A DNA stretch of 64,000 nucleotides from positions 62,001 through 126,000 of the forward strand of contig CBDCZR010000008.1 of the NCBI GenBank assembly GCA_965224535.1. Reading direction: 5' to 3'. Both the position numbers and the translations under genes were made by a program. This document shows positions 45,971 to 54,548 of this stretch, one piece after another (position 1 is the first letter of the stretch; each line of letters begins with the position of its first letter). The stretch comes from JBCDHN01 sp965224535. Its GTDB lineage: Bacteria; Verrucomicrobiota; Verrucomicrobiia; Verrucomicrobiales; DEV007. The notes under the pieces are model-generated. The model saw only the letters and a program-made list of their open reading frames with translations, searched no databases and was not told the origin of the DNA.

Positions 45971-46454
45971 CGGTTAGGGAGTCAAAAGTGGGAAGGAAGG
46001 CGAAAAGCGGCTGCGGAGGCGCCGTAAATCGCCAAGCCCTGCCGGCGCCGGTTTGCGAACCGACACCAGCCTTGTCGCGTAGCGACCAATTATGTTAGCC
46101 GTGGGTTTTAACCCACGGTCCGTGACGCGAAAATTCGATCCGTCGCGTAGCGACCGGTTAGGCTGGTTGGCGCGCTGAAATCCACGTAAGCGGTCGCTAC
46201 GCGACGCATCCCTCCCACCGCCGCGCGACCGTGGGTTGAAACCCACGGCTAACATACCTCGTCCCGATGGGACGTTTCCGTGGCGCGAGGGTCCGCTTGC
46301 GGTTCGGCGGTTTCCGAGAAACACCCCTCCCGGGATTAGGCTCCGCACACAATCGGACACTTGCGCCACAATTGCGCTCGGCGGCCGAATTTGAAATCTG
46401 GTTGGTGGGAACATGAACGCGAACTTTTTACGTTTTACCTTCTTTTCCCACGTT
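45971..46454. other. 484-bp spacer inside the pnt cluster
   Basis: Unusually long for an operon interior. It holds the palindrome cluster 46074-46274 and nothing coding. The rest (46275-46454) is unremarkable. Confidence 0.6.
46074..46274. repeat. REP/BIME-like palindrome cluster
   Basis: Five palindromic words in 200 bp: GTCGCGTAGCGAC at 46074-46086 and 46142-46154, its inverse GTCGCTACGCGAC at 46193-46205, CCGTGGGTTTTAACCCACGG (46099-46118), CCGTGGGTTGAAACCCACGG (46229-46248) and CGTCCCGATGGGACG (46260-46274). The order makes a mosaic with its two halves roughly inverted, as in BIMEs. Such words are seen in intergenic space of many PVC bacteria. It lies between pntAA and pntAB, so it would be transcribed and could stabilise or attenuate the mRNA. 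Confidence 0.75.
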
Positions 46455-47621
46455 TCACCCAAAGGCCGGATGCTGGTTGACGAATTCGCCGTCGTGAGTC
46501 AATACCGCGCCTTTGAGCAACTCATCTTCCAGGTCGAACTGAAACTCCTTGGCCTCTTCATCCCAAAAATGATCGATAAAGTTGCACAGGTTCGCGGCAT
46601 ACATCCCGCTGGCGTCGCGGGGGATCAAATTCTCCAATTTCGCATGCCCAAGAATCCTAACCCCGTTCGGCGTAACCACTTCTTCATCGACTTTCACACC
46701 TTCCACGTTACCACCGGTCTCCGCAGCCAAATCCACGATAATCGAGCCGTTGCTCATGCTTTCCACCACGTCTTTTTTCACCAAAAGCGGCGCTTTTCGG
46801 CCGAACAACTTGGCCGTGCAAATCACCACATCGCTCTTGGCGCAAACCTTGCCTTGCTCCACGCGCTGGGTCTCCAACTGCTCCGGGGTTAACTCTTTGG
46901 CGTAACCCTGATCGGTCGCTCCCGTCTCGCCCAAATCGATCCGCAACGCCTTGGCGCCTAACGATTCCGCCTGTTCCAACGCCTCTTCGCGCGTGTCGAA
47001 TGCGGTAACGCGCGCGCCGAGCCGTTTGGCCGTGGCGATGGCTTGCAAACCCGCCACACCCACGCCGATGACGAACACTTTGGCCGGCGAAATGGTCCCC
47101 GCCGGCGTCATCATCATCGGGAAAATTTTGTTGATCCGTTCCGCCGCCGCAATGACGGCCATGTAACCGGCCAGATTGGCTTGAGAGCTGATTGCGTCCA
47201 TTTTTTGGGCCAACGTGGACCGCGGCATCATCTCCAGGCTCACCCCGGTGATTCCCGCCTCCACCAGGGCATCGATCCGCGCCTGCTCCGGCGTGTTTTG
47301 GGGCGGATCGCCTTCGCCGAGATGAACGTGGAACGGGTTCAAAAAACCCACCAGCATCGCCCCACGCTTCATCGCCTTGATCTCGTCCACCTCCGCCGGC
47401 GCGACGCGAAAAACGACATCCGCCTCGGCCAAACCGGCAGCGCGATCCTGCGTGGAAGCACCCGCGTCAACGTAGGTTTCGTCCGTAAAATCGGCGTTCG
47501 CGCCCAAACCGGGCTCAAATCGGACGTCAAGGCCGAGATCCGCCAGTTTGCGCGCCGTATCCGGCGTCAGGGCGGCACGAGTCTCGTTTTCGAGGGATTC
47601 TTTGGGGACGAAAAGGCGCAT
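46455..47621 (-). CDS. pntAA: NAD(P) transhydrogenase subunit alpha, part 1 (NAD-binding)
   Basis: A 388-aa cytosolic domain I of the transhydrogenase, of the alanine dehydrogenase/PNT family. The N-terminus RLFVPKESLENETRAALTPD, VGFLNPFHVHLGEGDPP, the Rossmann motif VFVIGVGVAGLQAIATAKRL and IVDLAAETGGNVEG are family hallmarks. ATG at 47621 is chosen as it starts the conserved beta-strand. It is the first gene of the minus-strand transhydrogenase set. Confidence 0.95.
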   Translation of the reverse strand: MRLFVPKESLENETRAALTPDTARKLADLGLDVRFEPGLGANADFTDETYVDAGASTQDRAAGLAEADVVFRVAPAEVDEIKAMKRGAMLVGFLNPFHVHLGEGDPPQNTPEQARIDALVEAGITGVSLEMMPRSTLAQKMDAISSQANLAGYMAVIAAAERINKIFPMMMTPAGTISPAKVFVIGVGVAGLQAIATAKRLGARVTAFDTREEALEQAESLGAKALRIDLGETGATDQGYAKELTPEQLETQRVEQGKVCAKSDVVICTAKLFGRKAPLLVKKDVVESMSNGSIIVDLAAETGGNVEGVKVDEEVVTPNGVRILGHAKLENLIPRDASGMYAANLCNFIDHFWDEEAKEFQFDLEDELLKGAVLTHDGEFVNQHPAFG

Positions 47622-47783
47622 GCGACGGCGCGACATTATGCGCATGTTAGGGAGGATCAAGCGGAAAGTTCCGGCGATCCACGGTTCAGAAATCGCCGGC
47701 CTGATTTGGCGCAAATCTCACCCCATCAACCCTCCCCCTCCTCGACGAGGGCTCGTCTGATCCTCAAGCCAGGTTCGCAGTCA

Positions 47784-48842
47784 TCACTCCGCGGATTCGC
47801 GGCATTTCCGGCAAAACGGAAGTACCAGCCAGTAGGCGGGATTCACCAGAAAAACGGCCAAAATCTGCATGTTCAGCTCAAAATGGAGGCTCATGACGCG
47901 GCTGATGGTGAGGTGAAATCCGATCAATGCCAAGCCGATGACCAGCGCCCATCGCCGCCCTAACAAGGCCAGACAGGCCGCGAATTCCAACAACAGGCCT
48001 GCGGTCATGAAAACTCGGCTCCAGGTCGGCGATTGGATGAGGAAATTCTCGATGCTCTTGGAGAGTCGGGCAAACCAGGCGTCCGTCCGCGCCTGCATGC
48101 GCCGCAATCCGGATTTTTCCTCGTCCGCCTGCACGTCGATGATTTCCGGGTCCTTGAGGCGGTTGTAGTACTCGCTCATCCGCGTTTTTTCGAGCTGGAT
48201 GGGGAAGTTTTTGGCGTTTTTGACCCATTTGAAGTCGCTGTCCCACATTTTGGTGACGCCGGTGGTTACGTAGGTGGCGACGATGATTTGCAGGGAGATC
48301 CACATCAGTTGGCGGAAGAATTCTTCGCTGTGTTTGGGCCGCCCTCCCTTGGCCGGCAACAACCAGCGTATGCCCCAAATGACGCTCCAAATCATCTGCC
48401 CGGTGAGGACGAGGGCCGCGGTTTGCAGGTGATGGTTGTCCGCTCCTTGGCTTTGCATGAGCGTTGCCGGACCGATGACGACGAACCAGACGACCGGCAA
48501 GACGATCGGCAGTCCGCGCCCCATCACGTAGAACATGAGCCCAACCATCAGCACGATTTTGAGGTTGCCCAGCAGTTCGCGATTCGCAAAAAATGTCAGG
48601 TCGAGAAAATGCGCCATCCCCACGGGATCCGGTTGGCTGGCGATCGACATCACCTGCGCGGTCAGGGGATCGAACATGTTCCAAACAACCGCCGCAAAGA
48701 GCACCCGCCCGATGATTCGCTCCCATTTGCTGAAACGCGGCCCTTCACGGAGCCGGGCGGGCCAAGGCCCCTCGCGGAACTTGCCAATGGCGCCGAGCGC
48801 AAGATTTTTGATGGAATTCAGGTTCATCGCTGCTCGCGGCAT
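47784..48842 (-). CDS. HTTM-like polytopic membrane protein
   Basis: A 352-aa membrane protein with about seven hydrophobic segments (IGRVLFAAVVWNMFDPL, LKIVLMVGLMFYVMGRGLPI, LVLTGQMIWSVIWGIRWLL, IIVATYVTTGVTKMWDSDF, ALVIGLALIGFHLTISRVM and ILAVFLVNPAYWLVLPFCR). The helix spacing and the Y-x-x-x-G-x-x-K-x-x-D stretch resemble the horizontally transferred transmembrane (HTTM) group, which includes vitamin-K-dependent carboxylase-like proteins. The ATG at 48842 overlaps the upstream stop (TAATG). Function unknown. Confidence 0.6.
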   Translation of the reverse strand: MPRAAMNLNSIKNLALGAIGKFREGPWPARLREGPRFSKWERIIGRVLFAAVVWNMFDPLTAQVMSIASQPDPVGMAHFLDLTFFANRELLGNLKIVLMVGLMFYVMGRGLPIVLPVVWFVVIGPATLMQSQGADNHHLQTAALVLTGQMIWSVIWGIRWLLPAKGGRPKHSEEFFRQLMWISLQIIVATYVTTGVTKMWDSDFKWVKNAKNFPIQLEKTRMSEYYNRLKDPEIIDVQADEEKSGLRRMQARTDAWFARLSKSIENFLIQSPTWSRVFMTAGLLLEFAACLALLGRRWALVIGLALIGFHLTISRVMSLHFELNMQILAVFLVNPAYWLVLPFCRKCRESAE

Positions 48843-49330
48843 TACGGCACCTCGGCCACCAGGAAGTGTTTGTGCTGCATTTTGCGGTCCGGACCCACCT
48901 TTACCTCTACCACGTGAAAGCGCAGCGGACGGTGGGCGTAAAGTTGCGGCCGCGCAGTCTCGCGGCAGTTTTCGTAGAGCCACTTCAAGGTGTATTCGCC
49001 GGCCGGGCGGCGTTGTTCCACGGTCATGAACTGAAATCCCTGGATCTCTACGCCGCTATCCTCCAGCTCCTTGCGAACCTGCTTGAGCTTGGAGGAATAG
49101 ATCTTTTTCAGCTTGCCCGTCCGAATGGAGGTGAGCTCTTCCACGGGGATTGGTTTGTCCTGACTGTCGGTCAGGTAGACGTAGGAGGTGTTATTGGAAA
49201 TCCGCCCGTACATCGGGAAATCCGAGAACGGAAAATTCTCCTGGAAGGCGATGCAAAGCAGGATGGTGAGCAAAAACGCCGGCGCGGGGATTTTCGCCAG
49301 CCACTGACGCCAATTTTTCTGGTTTGGCAT
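48842..49330 (-). CDS. Single-pass membrane protein coupled to the HTTM-like gene
   Basis: A 162-aa protein with one N-terminal anchor (IPAPAFLLTILLCIAFQENF) followed by the conserved-looking FPFSDFPMYGRISNNTSYVY and a basic/acidic extracytoplasmic part. F-P-F-S-x-F-P-M-Y is a motif I associate with small partners of HTTM-like proteins, but the recognition is weak. The stop overlaps the start of the next gene (TAATG), so they are probably a complex. Confidence 0.55.
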   Translation of the reverse strand: MPNQKNWRQWLAKIPAPAFLLTILLCIAFQENFPFSDFPMYGRISNNTSYVYLTDSQDKPIPVEELTSIRTGKLKKIYSSKLKQVRKELEDSGVEIQGFQFMTVEQRRPAGEYTLKWLYENCRETARPQLYAHRPLRFHVVEVKVGPDRKMQHKHFLVAEVP

Positions 49331-49414
49331 GGTTGGGATGCCACTGTTAGGGTGGAATTCGGCCAAACTCAAGCGAAGGATGGTTCGGCGGCGTGGCCGA
49401 AAACTGACCGCGGA

Positions 49415-50302
49415 TCAGAGTTGATCGGGATCGATGCCCTTGGCCTTCAATTTCGCCGCAAGTTCTTCCAACTGCTGCTTTTGTTCTTCTGCGCGTTGCT
49501 TTTCCGCTTCGGCGCGCTGTCTTTCTTTTTCCGCACGTTGTTTTTCCTCCTCGGCACGCTGCTGTTGCTCTTCCGCACGCTGCTGTTGCTCTTCCGCGCG
49601 CTGCTTTTCTTCTTCTGCGCGCTGTTTTTCTTCTTCCGCCCGCTGTTTCTCGACGCTAACACTCTCTTTGCTGAAGGGGATGAAATTTCCGCCCATGTCC
49701 GCCCAGCGCAGCCATTTCCGCCAACAATTTTCGAACTCGCCCTCCCATTCCACCAGTCGCAAACCAAGAGCGGGAAAATCCGGGCCAGGCATGAGTTGAT
49801 AGATCCCGCCAACCAGTTCGTAGGAAGCCACGATCTGCTTTTGGATGAATTGGCCGGGGTCGTAGACGACGTAGTAACGCACGCCCATGGCCGCGTAATC
49901 GATGATTTTCTGGCTCAATTCGCCGCCTTTTTTGTTCGAGACCAGTTCGATGGTCAAATCCGGTGGTTTGCCGTATTCGCTGATGAAATAGGAGCGGTTG
50001 CGCTTGTCGTTGGCCTTCAATTCCAGGTCCGCGGGAGTCTCCACGTCCATGCTCAGGAAAAAATCCGGCACCAGCGGCTGCCCCATGGGATGAGGAAACA
50101 CGCCGACGTTGGCGTTGCAGATGAATTTGCGTCCGGGTTTCCACGAGTCCCGCAATGGCTCGTGCCAGCAACGCATGTGGTGGCTTGATAGGATGTTGTC
50201 CACGGGCTCGTCGTCCTCGGTGACGATGTTTTCCCAATCCACCTCGTCCTCCGCAGAGATGGGAGGTGTGGATTGAATTGGCGTTTCTACGGGTGGAATC
50301 AC
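49415..50302 (-). CDS. Uma2-type PD-(D/E)xK nuclease-fold protein with a coiled-coil tail
   Basis: A 295-aa protein. The N-terminal 210 residues belong to the Uma2/DUF820 family of restriction-endonuclease-like fold: SMDVETPADLELKANDKRNR, PPDLTIELVSNKKGG (the E-L/V-x-S-x-x-K active region) and YAAMGVRYYVVYDPG. The C-terminus (about 215-275) is an 8-9 unit heptad array of EKQRAEE/QQQRAEE, forming an alpha-helical coiled coil. Uma2 proteins are common and often multi-copy in multicellular cyanobacteria and PVC; their cellular role is not established. GTG start at 50302. Confidence 0.8.
   Translation of the reverse strand: MIPPVETPIQSTPPISAEDEVDWENIVTEDDEPVDNILSSHHMRCWHEPLRDSWKPGRKFICNANVGVFPHPMGQPLVPDFFLSMDVETPADLELKANDKRNRSYFISEYGKPPDLTIELVSNKKGGELSQKIIDYAAMGVRYYVVYDPGQFIQKQIVASYELVGGIYQLMPGPDFPALGLRLVEWEGEFENCWRKWLRWADMGGNFIPFSKESVSVEKQRAEEEKQRAEEEKQRAEEQQQRAEEQQQRAEEEKQRAEKERQRAEAEKQRAEEQKQQLEELAAKLKAKGIDPDQL
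49478..49662. repeat. 21-bp coding tandem repeat in the Uma2 gene tail
   Basis: On the plus strand the words GCGCTGTTTTTCTTCTTCCGC and GCACGCTGCTGTTGCTCTTC alternate about nine times; each 21 bp encodes one E-K/Q-Q-R-A-E-E heptad on the minus strand. Copies diverge by silent and conservative changes, so unit number could vary between strains. Confidence 0.75.
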
Positions 50303-50451
50303 GGCGACAGGTTAGCGTTCGGACTCGGTGGCGTCAACCCGTCCAATGTCTCTACACGGAACCCCAACGCCTGGCTGCTAAAGACGCTAAAGAACCTAGC
50401 CTTGCAAGCTGCAACGCGCCGCACCATAATTCGCTGCCTTTGCCGCCAACG

Positions 50452-51378
50452 ATGAACGATCTCATCCCGCCTTTCGATTTTTACGAGATTTTCCTCGCTC
50501 CCTGGAGTTGGACGGCTTGGAAAATCCGGCTTTTGGCGACCTTGGTTTTCATTTCCTGCGCACTGGCGGGCAACTACCTGATTTTGCGGCGAATGGCGCT
50601 GGTGGGCGATGCCATGAGCCATAGCGTCTTGCCCGGCATCGTCATCGCGTTCCTCATCGCCGGGGGAAATCACTTTTGGGTCGTGTTAGGCGCAATTGCC
50701 GCGGGATTGCTTACCTCGCTGCTGATCGAATGGCTGCACAAAAACTCGCGCGTGAAGCAAGACGTCGCCATCGGCGTCACCTTCACCACGTTGTTCGCGA
50801 TCGGCGTCGTGCTGGTGAACGGTTTCGCGGGCCGGGTACATCTGGACGCGGATTGCGTGCTCTACGGCGATGTGGAGCAGGCGCCGGCGGCAAAACTCAT
50901 CCAGGCCGGCATCATTGCAGTGGCGACCATCGCGCTGGTCTTCGCGTTTTTCAAAGAGCTGCTCGTCACCTCGTTCGATCCCACGTTGGCCAGCTCCATC
51001 GGCATCCCCGCGCGGTGGGTGCACTACGGGCTCATGGCGTGGCTCTCAGTTGTCGTGGTTAGCGCGTTTGAGGCGGTGGGCAGCATCATGGTGGTGGGCA
51101 TGCTCATCTTGCCGGGCGCGACGGGGTTGTTGCTGAGCGAACGGTTGCCCCGCGTGATGGTTGCCAGCGTCATCCACGCGGTTTTGAGCGCGTTTTTGGG
51201 CTATCACGTGGGTCTTTGGCTCGATTGCAAGCTGGCCTCGGCCATGGTGGCGACGGGGTTCGCGCTTTTCATCCTAACCTGGATCTTTAGCCCGACGCAG
51301 GGCCTGGTTTCGCAGTGGATCGCGCGTTCGAACTTGCGAAATCACCCCGCCGAACCGGCTTTGGCCGATTCGAGTTGA
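50452..51378 (+). CDS. Metal (Zn/Mn) ABC transporter permease, orphan
   Basis: A 308-aa integral membrane permease of the ZnuB/MntB/FecCD-like ABC-3 family, 8 or 9 helices. Landmarks are NYLILRRMALVGDAMSHSVL, followed by PGIVIAFLIAGG, a cytosolic coupling loop GVTFTTLFAIGVVLVNGF, and ILPGATGLLLSERLPRVM. Neither the ATPase nor the binding protein is beside it. The ATG at 50452 is preceded by CCAACG only. It starts a plus-strand pair with the MFS gene. Confidence 0.88.
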   Translation: MNDLIPPFDFYEIFLAPWSWTAWKIRLLATLVFISCALAGNYLILRRMALVGDAMSHSVLPGIVIAFLIAGGNHFWVVLGAIAAGLLTSLLIEWLHKNSRVKQDVAIGVTFTTLFAIGVVLVNGFAGRVHLDADCVLYGDVEQAPAAKLIQAGIIAVATIALVFAFFKELLVTSFDPTLASSIGIPARWVHYGLMAWLSVVVVSAFEAVGSIMVVGMLILPGATGLLLSERLPRVMVASVIHAVLSAFLGYHVGLWLDCKLASAMVATGFALFILTWIFSPTQGLVSQWIARSNLRNHPAEPALADSS

Positions 51379-51438
51379 ATTGCGCTGATTCGCGACAATC
51401 GCGCTGGCGTTTGCGAACCGGGCAGCATAGCATCCGGC

Positions 51439-52755
51439 GTGGAATCCCCATCACCACGCCCCACCAACGTGCGCTGGATCGTCTTTGCGATGGCGTTCGG
51501 AACCTCGTGGCTGCTCTACATCCACCGCTACGCCTTCAGCTTCATCATGCCGGAGCTGAAGAAGGAGTGGAACCTGGGCACCGATCAACTTGGCTGGATC
51601 GACAGCGCTTTTCAGCTCAGCTACTCCATCTGCCAATTTCCGCTGGGAATCGCCACCGACGCCTTTGGCGTTCGCCTCATTTTGCCGATTTTGATCCTCA
51701 TTTGGGCGGTGGGGCTGGCGTTGCAGGCTCTGGCGCCGAATCCGGGAGCGCTGGGCGCGGCGCGGCTAACCTTTGGGCTGGGACAAAGCGCCGTTTTCGG
51801 AAACATCAGCCGCATCAGCAGCAACTGGTTCCCAAAACCCATCCGGACGACGCTTCAGGGCTTGGTGGGCGTGTTTGCGGGGCGATTGGGCGGAATGAGC
51901 GCGGCGCTGATTTTCGGCTCGCTGCTGCTGGGCGTTTTCGGGCTGCACTGGCGGACTGCCGTTCTCCTCATGGCCGGGGTTGGGATCATCCACGCGGTGA
52001 TTTTTCGCCTGCTGTTTCGGAATTTGCCGACGGAGCACCCCATGGTCAACGACGCCGAGGCTGCGTTGTTCCGGGAGGAGGAAAACGCCGCCAAAGCCGA
52101 GAAAATGCCGCTCAAAGAGATGCTCAATCGCATGCGGCCGCGGGCCTTCGCCAACCTGGGCGCGTTGAATCTGCAATCCATCCTCAGCGTCATTGCCGAC
52201 AGCATTTACTCCAGTTGGATCCCGCTTTTCGCCGTGGAAGTCTACCGCCTGAGCGACTACAAGGAGATCGGCCTCTACGCCGCCCTGCCGCTGGCCGGCG
52301 GCGCGTTGGGAGGTTGGTTGGGCGGCGTCTTGAACGACCGGATGATCCGCAAATTGGGGAACCGGCGCTGGGCGCGTAGCGGTGTCGCCTTTGTCGGCAA
52401 AGGCATGGCCGCGCTGCTCTTGTTCGTCTCGCTCATTTGGTACGAATCGCCGGCCATTTTCTTCGTTTTCCTCTTTTTCGTGAAGCTTTTCGGCGATTGG
52501 AGCCTGGTCACGAGTTGGGGCGTCATCACCGACATCGGCGGACGCGCCACGGCCTCGGTTTTCTCGTTCAACAACGCCATCGCCATCGCTTTTGGCATCA
52601 CCGCGCCGATCCTCTTCGGCTACATTGCCGAGCATCGCGGCTGGCACGCGGTTTTCGTCACCGCCGGCTGCGTTTACACGCTCTGCGCGCTTTCCTGGCT
52701 GCTCATCAACTGCACCATCCCCATGGTGGAGGATTCGGACCAAAACGAAGCGTAA
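51439..52755 (+). CDS. MFS transporter
   Basis: A 438-aa major-facilitator protein with 12 predicted helices. The first loop IHRYAFSFIMPELKKEW and the LGTDQLGWIDSAFQLSYSIC pattern resemble anion:cation symporters (sugar-phosphate/organic-acid type, e.g. hexuronate transporters). The intracellular loop carries FRLLFRNLPTEHPMVNDAEA. GTG start at 51439. Substrate unknown. It follows the ABC permease by 60 bp and could be co-transcribed. Confidence 0.85.
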   Translation: MESPSPRPTNVRWIVFAMAFGTSWLLYIHRYAFSFIMPELKKEWNLGTDQLGWIDSAFQLSYSICQFPLGIATDAFGVRLILPILILIWAVGLALQALAPNPGALGAARLTFGLGQSAVFGNISRISSNWFPKPIRTTLQGLVGVFAGRLGGMSAALIFGSLLLGVFGLHWRTAVLLMAGVGIIHAVIFRLLFRNLPTEHPMVNDAEAALFREEENAAKAEKMPLKEMLNRMRPRAFANLGALNLQSILSVIADSIYSSWIPLFAVEVYRLSDYKEIGLYAALPLAGGALGGWLGGVLNDRMIRKLGNRRWARSGVAFVGKGMAALLLFVSLIWYESPAIFFVFLFFVKLFGDWSLVTSWGVITDIGGRATASVFSFNNAIAIAFGITAPILFGYIAEHRGWHAVFVTAGCVYTLCALSWLLINCTIPMVEDSDQNEA

Positions 52756-52790
52756 ATCTCGCCTAGCCGCGCGAAAAACTAGCACCAAAA

Positions 52791-53864
52791 CTAAAGCCGC
52801 ACGCCAAACTCATCCCCCTTCGCCACGGAAAGCGAAAACTCCGCCAAAAGGTTGACGACGTGGTCCACGTCCTTCAAATCCGCCACCTCCACCACGCTGT
52901 GCATGTAGCGCAGCGGCAGGGAAACCAGCGCGGTGGGGATGCCCTCGCGCGTGTGGTAAATCCGGTCCGCATCCGTGCCGGTAAAACGCGAAGCAGCCTC
53001 GTGCTGGATGGGAATTTGGTGGGATTCGCTCACTTCAATCAGGCGCTGGACGACATTGACGTGATTGGCCGCGCCGTGGGTGAGCGAGGGACCGCCGCCC
53101 AGCTTCACCTTGCCGTGCTGGGCGTGCTTGATGTCCGGGCTGTCGGTGGCGTGGGTCACGTCCAGCACGACGCAGACGTCCGGCATGATCCGGTGAGCCA
53201 CCATCATCGAGCCCAGACCGCCAATCTCTTCGTGAACGCAATTTGCCGCATACACCGTGGCCGTGGGCTTATCCTTGGAAAGGCGGCGCAGCGTCTGGGC
53301 GATGATGAACCCGCCCAGCCGGTTGTCCAACGCCCGCCCCTGAATCTTGCCTTTGCCGAACTCACCGGCGCTGTCCGAGTAAACCGCGGGATGGCCGACC
53401 CGGATCCCTAACTTTGCCACCTCACGCGCGTTGCCGGCGCCCACGTCGATGTAAAGCTCGTGCACCTCCGGCGCCTTTTCCCCGCCGTTTTTGCGATCGC
53501 GGATGTGGATGGCGGTGTTGCCGATGATGCCAGCGACATCCCCCCGATCGCCCAAAATCGTGACCCGCCGTCCCCGCGCCGTGGCGTGATCGATTCCCCC
53601 AACCCGATCGACGCGCAAAAAACCGTCGTTGCTGATGAATTTGACGATGAAGCCGATTTCGTCCGCGTGAGCCTCCAGCATCACCGTGGGACCGCCGCTG
53701 TTTCCGCGAACGACGCCCCAAGCGTTGCCGTAAGCGTCGTTTTCCACCTCATCGGCAAATTCGCGCACGTAACCGGCCCACTTCGCCTGCCCCCGCGCCT
53801 CCCAACCGGTGGGGCTGGGAGTGCCGAGCAGGTCGAAAAGAAAGGCTTTTTCCGTCTTGTTCAC
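52791..53864 (-). CDS. M42-family aminopeptidase
   Basis: A 357-aa metallopeptidase of the tetrahedral aminopeptidase/FrvX family. The ligand set is complete: His in VMLEAHADEIGFIVKF, Asp in QGRALDNRLGGFI, the catalytic Glu pair in CVHEEIGGLG, Asp in VLDVTHATD and His in LPLRYMHSVVEV. Removes N-terminal residues from peptides in the cytosol. It starts with GTG at 53864; the upstream CCACCTTTTTT is not SD-like. Confidence 0.95.
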   Translation of the reverse strand: MNKTEKAFLFDLLGTPSPTGWEARGQAKWAGYVREFADEVENDAYGNAWGVVRGNSGGPTVMLEAHADEIGFIVKFISNDGFLRVDRVGGIDHATARGRRVTILGDRGDVAGIIGNTAIHIRDRKNGGEKAPEVHELYIDVGAGNAREVAKLGIRVGHPAVYSDSAGEFGKGKIQGRALDNRLGGFIIAQTLRRLSKDKPTATVYAANCVHEEIGGLGSMMVAHRIMPDVCVVLDVTHATDSPDIKHAQHGKVKLGGGPSLTHGAANHVNVVQRLIEVSESHQIPIQHEAASRFTGTDADRIYHTREGIPTALVSLPLRYMHSVVEVADLKDVDHVVNLLAEFSLSVAKGDEFGVRL

Positions 53865-53964
53865 AAAAAAGGTGGAGAACCCGCAAAACGGCCCGAAACC
53901 GGCAAAAACCGCGGCGATTTGCGGTTCCCCGTTTTGGAGCCAACGCCCCTGGCCTATTGCTCGA

Positions 53965-54471
53965 TTACTCGACCGTGATGGTGATCTTTTTCGAGTAAAC
54001 GGGTGGATCGTGCGGGATGTGGGTCCAGTTGCCCAGGATCAATTGCAGGGTGTGCTTGCCGGGAGCCAGCTTCACCTTGGCCTCCGTCTGTCCGCCGCCG
54101 TAGTGCAGGTGGTTATCGTCCTTGGGCAGCGGAATATTCAGCGCCGGCAGGTCGCTCACATCCTTATCCACCAACAAATGATGGTGCCCGGTGGGGCTGT
54201 CCTTCAAATGCACGCCCGCGGGTGCGACGCCCATGCCGGAGAGGCCAAAAAGGACGGTAAATTCGCCCTTCACCGTGTCGCCGTCTTTCGGGCTGATGAT
54301 GTAGCACTTCGCGCCTTCCGGAGACGGGGTGATCATGGGTCCGGGAGGGGCCGCGGCGGCATCTTTGGCGTGAGCGTCCTTAGCGTCGGCGGCGTCCTTT
54401 TTTTCGTCGGCGGCGAATCCGGTGGCAATGGCGGCAACGCTGGTCAGGATGAAGAGAGAGGTCTTTTTCAT
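53965..54471 (-). CDS. DUF4399-type exported protein
   Basis: A 168-aa secreted protein. The signal peptide (MKKTSLFILTSVAAIATGFA) precedes an Ala/Asp-rich spacer and a DUF4399 core: CYIISPKDGDTVKGEFTVLF, GVHLKDSPTGHHHLLVDKDV and HLHYGGGQTEAKVKLAPG, then LQLILGNWTHIPH. The His-rich HHHLLVD loop could bind metal. Function unknown; widespread in marine bacteria. Confidence 0.88.
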   Translation of the reverse strand: MKKTSLFILTSVAAIATGFAADEKKDAADAKDAHAKDAAAAPPGPMITPSPEGAKCYIISPKDGDTVKGEFTVLFGLSGMGVAPAGVHLKDSPTGHHHLLVDKDVSDLPALNIPLPKDDNHLHYGGGQTEAKVKLAPGKHTLQLILGNWTHIPHDPPVYSKKITITVE

Positions 54472-54548
54472 AATGGTCCAGGATCATAACAAGCACGGCA
54501 GGCGGTGCAACCGGCGTTTTTTGGGTCCCGCAGGAAGTCGATCGAGAA

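Noticed and set aside
49434..49799. Ser/Cys/Arg-rich plus-strand frame
   Set aside because: It is the antisense of the EKQRAEE heptad repeats of the Uma2 gene.
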